Shown: one piece after another, positions 61,244 through 64,000 of the stretch | Layout of the letters: the number at the start of each line of letters is the position of its first letter | Position numbering within the stretch: position 1 is the stretch's first letter | Source of the DNA: DATDQA01 sp035292505 | GTDB lineage: Bacteria > Bacteroidota > Bacteroidia > Chitinophagales > Saprospiraceae | DNA: 64,000 nt | Direction: 5' to 3' | NCBI GenBank assembly: GCA_035292505.1 | Contig: DATDQA010000062.1 | Location: forward strand, 15,613-79,612 | Notes under the pieces: generated by a model | What the model was told of the DNA's origin: nothing | Seen by the model: the letters and a program-made list of their open reading frames with translations, nothing else | Databases searched by the model: none | Translations under genes and position numbers: made by a program

Positions 61244-61646
61244 ATGTCAAGTGCGTTTTTGCCGGATGTCAATAATATATGTCCTAAATCTAAATAGGGT
61301 CAATACATGACGTACATGTATGATCTGATCAAAACTATCTAATAAGGGGTATGCGTAAAATGGCGAGAGGCTAAATGTAGCAGCTTTTTGCAATGTGGCA
61401 AAAAATCTGCCAGTTTTTTTTTGGCCTTGATTATCATTATTAGAGCGTAACAAAGCCGAACAATGGGGATTGAAGATGGGAGGGCTGGATACCGTTGTCT
61501 TCAGGTAACACAAAGTACACTGTATTCAGTCGCCCTCGGTGAAGTCTACATCATCGCACTATTCTTCACTTCCTTTCGAACTTTGTATATTAGAGAAACC
61601 TTAGCTTTCAAACATGAATAACAAATGACTGTAGTGTCCATTTAAG
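61244..61646. other. 403-base divergent intergenic region
   Basis: A/T-rich upstream region between the leftward DUF1800 set and the rightward lipoprotein gene. TTTG at 61582-61585 and TAGCTTTC at 61602-61609 resemble promoter elements, but the spacing (16 bases) is short. No ORF is supported. Confidence 0.45.
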
Positions 61647-62450
61647 ATGCATGACCATATATTTCTTTTCTTCATCGTACTCTTTGTATTTAGTTGTAAA
61701 ACAGAAACTCAATCAAGTCAACTAAGAAAGCTTACCTATGAGGAACTCACAGATTGGTTCATAAAAGATAAATTCGTAAATGACTCTACGATCTTACGAG
61801 ATACTTTGGGCAATATTTTAGATAAATCGATCCTTCATTCGGCCACACCGGATCAGTATTTTGTTGACCACTACGTCGATGACAAAAACATCCTTCGAGA
61901 AGCCGTTCTTAGGAAAGCTACCACAGAAGACAAACTATTCTTTGATCAGGTTCTCATACTAAAGACTGCCAGCATCTCTTCTATAAACTACATTGATGTA
62001 AACTGTGATTCGATCACTGTATACTTAAATGAAGCCTATAAAAAGGATCAAAATCCCAAGTTGTCTGGCGTTCCAGACTTACATAGCGATAGAGATAATC
62101 TTGACCTTGTTATGAACATTCTTAAAGATTGTGGCATGCCTACAACTAAACAAGATGTAGTTTCGGTTTTCCTTGTAATTCAGCATTCCAACATCGAAAT
62201 TATGGAGCAACTATTTTCACAATTTCAGGAGGCAGTAATGAATGGATTGTTGGAACCCAAGACATTGGCGCTCATGGAGGATCGAATATTACTTCATCGG
62301 ACTGGAAAGCAGAAGTACGGAACGCAATATCAAAGGACATCTCTGGGCGTTACGATATTGCCCGTCTCTGACTCGTTAAATGTTGACATCCGCAGAGCAA
62401 AGATTGGCCTCGGCACGTTACGAGAGTATTTATATGACTTAAATAATTAA
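61647..62450 (+). CDS. Putative lipoprotein, DUF6624-like
   Basis: A 267-residue protein. The N-terminus MHDHIFLFFIVLFVFSC ends in a lipobox cysteine (VFSC), so the product is probably lipidated and outer-membrane attached. The end of the protein (EQLFSQFQEAVMNGLLEP, then LALMEDRILLHRTGKQKYGTQY) resembles DUF6624 proteins, where a DRxxLxxGKxQxYGTQ segment is the hallmark. Codon use is more A/T-rich than neighbouring genes, which may indicate a recent arrival. No partner gene is adjacent, and no function can be given. Confidence 0.7.
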   Translation: MHDHIFLFFIVLFVFSCKTETQSSQLRKLTYEELTDWFIKDKFVNDSTILRDTLGNILDKSILHSATPDQYFVDHYVDDKNILREAVLRKATTEDKLFFDQVLILKTASISSINYIDVNCDSITVYLNEAYKKDQNPKLSGVPDLHSDRDNLDLVMNILKDCGMPTTKQDVVSVFLVIQHSNIEIMEQLFSQFQEAVMNGLLEPKTLALMEDRILLHRTGKQKYGTQYQRTSLGVTILPVSDSLNVDIRRAKIGLGTLREYLYDLNN

Positions 62451-62567
62451 GACTAGACGTGAACTCCCATACTATGGGCAAACTTAGAATTAGCATTACG
62501 CCATCGCTCAAACGCTCGAAGGTCCTCTTAAAGACGGACGCTTCGAGGTTTACCCTCCCTCAATCAT

Positions 62568-62594
62568 AAAAAACCCGAAGCTTTTGACTCCGGG
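62568..62594 (-). terminator. Intrinsic terminator of the TonB-dependent receptor gene
   Basis: On the minus strand CCCGGAG (62594-62588) pairs with CTTCGGG (62580-62574) with a 7-base loop, followed by six T. Confidence 0.8.
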
Positions 62595-62647
62595 CTTCAT
62601 ACGTGAATATGAAAAAATCCAGTGCTTTCCTGAATTCGTAGCATGAC

Positions 62648-64000
62648 CTATTTTATTGAATAGGAGATGCCAAGTCCCAATGATGTCCCGACGGGATACG
62701 ACTCTGCTACATATTCCTCACCATGGAATTCCAGCGTCTTCTTATTGATTGCATTCAGAATATTCTTTGCAGTGAAACTCAACTGGAAATTCTGAGTGAG
62801 TTGTTTTGCAAGTCTGAAATTCATCAGAGGAAATGGCTGCTCATAGACATCGGGTGTGGCAAACAGAGAGATATTGTAGAGCTTTTTGCCAGCGACATTA
62901 AAAGACAATGATGACTCCCATCCGGCATCGGGGTTGTTATATCCGAGGGTCGTATTGATGATATAAGGCGCTTGTCCCTGGAAAGGGCGCTCCGTCACGT
63001 TGTATTCAGGATCGATGTTTTGTGAATTCTCAATTTCGTCTGCGGGTATCTTGTAGCTCGACTTGATGAGGGCCAGGTTTGCGCTGAAATAGAAATGAGT
63101 CAGTTTCGGACTGATGAAATCGAGTTTCTTGCGAAACTCTACTTCTGCTCCAAGTACCATGGCGTTATCCACATTGATAAAGGACAATTCAGGAATCGTT
63201 GCACGAGGATTGAAGGCACGGATGATCGGATCTTTGAACTGTTTATAGAATACGCTAACCGCTAATAATTCTCCTGTTCGGGGATAGAGTTCATAGCGGA
63301 GGTCATAATTCTGAATTAATGTACGCCGGAGGTTAGGATTACCGACATTGAAGAAGCCGTTCTTTGTGTCAAACTGAACAAAGGGTGCGAGCTCGCGCAT
63401 GTTTGGGCGTGCAAGGGTCTTTGTTGCGGCGATACGCAGGTTGGAAGCTTCTGAAAGCGCGTACACGAGGTTTACCGAATATAAATAATCCAGGAGGTCG
63501 AGTTTTCCTTCTGGCACCGTCGGATCTTCACTGATGACGCGCATATCCGTCTTCTCTACGCGTATACCACCGATAGCTTTGAGCCTTCGGGTAAGATTGA
63601 AGACGACCATGGCATAGCCTGCGGCGATTTTGCTTTCACCCGTGTAGAAGTTGCGCGCGTTAATCTGATTGACATAATGATAGCCTGTCACATAGCGTTG
63701 AATACTTCCGTCCGGGTTGTAGAGCGTATCGATAATACCAAAGTTGTTCAGATTCCAAAAGGTCCCGAAGTCGCCGTTGAACGCGCTGAAATTGAGGCTT
63801 GATGGAACACCGCTGTTATTCAACTGGTAGCGATACTCATCGAATTCACGCTCCATGGTATGATACAAACCACCGAACTTGATAAGGTTCGACTTGCTTT
63901 CACTGTTCCCTGTTAGGAACGGAACAGTGATATCTATCTTTCCTTCGTAGCCCTTGTCCTTCAATTCTCTGAAAAAATGATAGGGGAAGGCAAACTCCGC
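62648..64000 (-). CDS. TonB-dependent receptor, C-terminal part (5' end outside window)
   Basis: The frame is open to the right edge, so only the C-terminal 450 residues are present; an apparent TTG start at 63964 is an artefact. The sequence is a run of beta strands with alternating aromatic residues: GYAMVVFNLTRRLKAIGGIRVEKT, LRIAATKTLARPNMRELAPF, FNVGNPNLRRTLIQNYDLRYE and EFRKKLDFI, which are quoted here only in parts as NPNLRRT and RPNMRELAPF. LARPNMRELAPF plus GNPNLRRT is the hallmark of the barrel of TonB-dependent receptors that resemble the FecA/TBDR type without a SusD partner. The last strand ends GLGISYSIK. It imports siderophores, glycans or other large nutrients across the outer membrane. 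A terminator follows. Confidence 0.9.
   Translation of the reverse strand, partial: AEFAFPYHFFRELKDKGYEGKIDITVPFLTGNSESKSNLIKFGGLYHTMEREFDEYRYQLNNSGVPSSLNFSAFNGDFGTFWNLNNFGIIDTLYNPDGSIQRYVTGYHYVNQINARNFYTGESKIAAGYAMVVFNLTRRLKAIGGIRVEKTDMRVISEDPTVPEGKLDLLDYLYSVNLVYALSEASNLRIAATKTLARPNMRELAPFVQFDTKNGFFNVGNPNLRRTLIQNYDLRYELYPRTGELLAVSVFYKQFKDPIIRAFNPRATIPELSFINVDNAMVLGAEVEFRKKLDFISPKLTHFYFSANLALIKSSYKIPADEIENSQNIDPEYNVTERPFQGQAPYIINTTLGYNNPDAGWESSLSFNVAGKKLYNISLFATPDVYEQPFPLMNFRLAKQLTQNFQLSFTAKNILNAINKKTLEFHGEEYVAESYPVGTSLGLGISYSIK

Noticed and set aside
63963..63964. Complete gene starting at 63964 at the right edge
   Set aside because: The TTG is an internal codon; the frame continues to base 64000, so the receptor gene is cut by the window.

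Overview
The window comes from a Bacteroidota chromosome, probably from a Saprospiria- or Chitinophagia-like lineage. The evidence is: several secreted proteins end in type IX secretion (T9SS) type A sorting domains (PNPS motif followed by a beta-rich tail); a SusC/TonB-dependent-type receptor lies at the right edge; promoters resemble the TAnnTTTG class; TTG and GTG starts without clear Shine-Dalgarno sites are common; and the ParE, FtsH and RsfS/BirA arrangements are typical of the phylum. No phage, insertion sequence, CRISPR array or rRNA operon was seen. The only RNA gene found is one tRNA-Arg(TCT).

Layout. 1-8.5 kb: partial parE, a CvpA-type membrane protein, an inositol-monophosphatase-family enzyme, a MacB/FtsX permease, then a leftward anmK-GH130 pair, a cytochrome c lipoprotein and phenylalanine hydroxylase (phhA). 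8.8-17 kb: uvrA, an ECF-like sigma factor, yidD, adk, obg, tRNA-Arg, an Nfu-type Fe-S scaffold and a secreted SH3-like protein. 17.4-20.7 kb: a tightly overlapping leftward operon of sulfotransferase, LTA-synthase-like membrane hydrolase and CDP-alcohol phosphatidyltransferase, which looks like a lipid head-group pathway. 21-28 kb: methyltransferase, ALDH7-type aldehyde dehydrogenase, thioesterase, nitroreductase, ABC exporter, pirin. 28.4-38 kb: T9SS M36 metalloprotease, rlmB, a T9SS protein, ftsH-rsfS divergent from birA, and a broken ParE-type toxin with its antitoxin. 38.4-51.6 kb: a metalloprotease/propeller/beta-barrel protein, an AbiEii-like toxin pair, clpB, an FAD oxidoreductase, CHAD, TfoX and DUF1801 proteins, an NRAMP relative, a HigB/RelE-like toxin pair and a VOC protein. 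51.9-64 kb: a T9SS-exported amidohydrolase, a receiver-domain relic, an SRPBCC protein, a DUF1800-DUF1501-adhesin operon, a lipoprotein, and a TonB-dependent receptor cut by the window edge.

Two things stand out. First, the phhA leader (8501-8631) looks like a complete amino-acid attenuator. A short ORF carries four Tyr codons, three of them consecutive; a protector hairpin and a 7-bp antiterminator overlap its end; and a strong terminator follows whose T-run stops about 20 nt before the phhA start. This would couple synthesis of a tyrosine-forming enzyme to tyrosine supply. Second, the gene junctions are filled with degenerate short-period arrays kept in strict 7-bp register (some 6, 8 or 9 bp), with different unit sequences at different loci. 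In at least seven genes the array begins at or runs through the stop codon of the upstream gene, and several arrays run right up to the next start codon. I do not recognise this as a described class in Bacteroidota; the nearest known analogue is the heptanucleotide STRR repeats of filamentous cyanobacteria.
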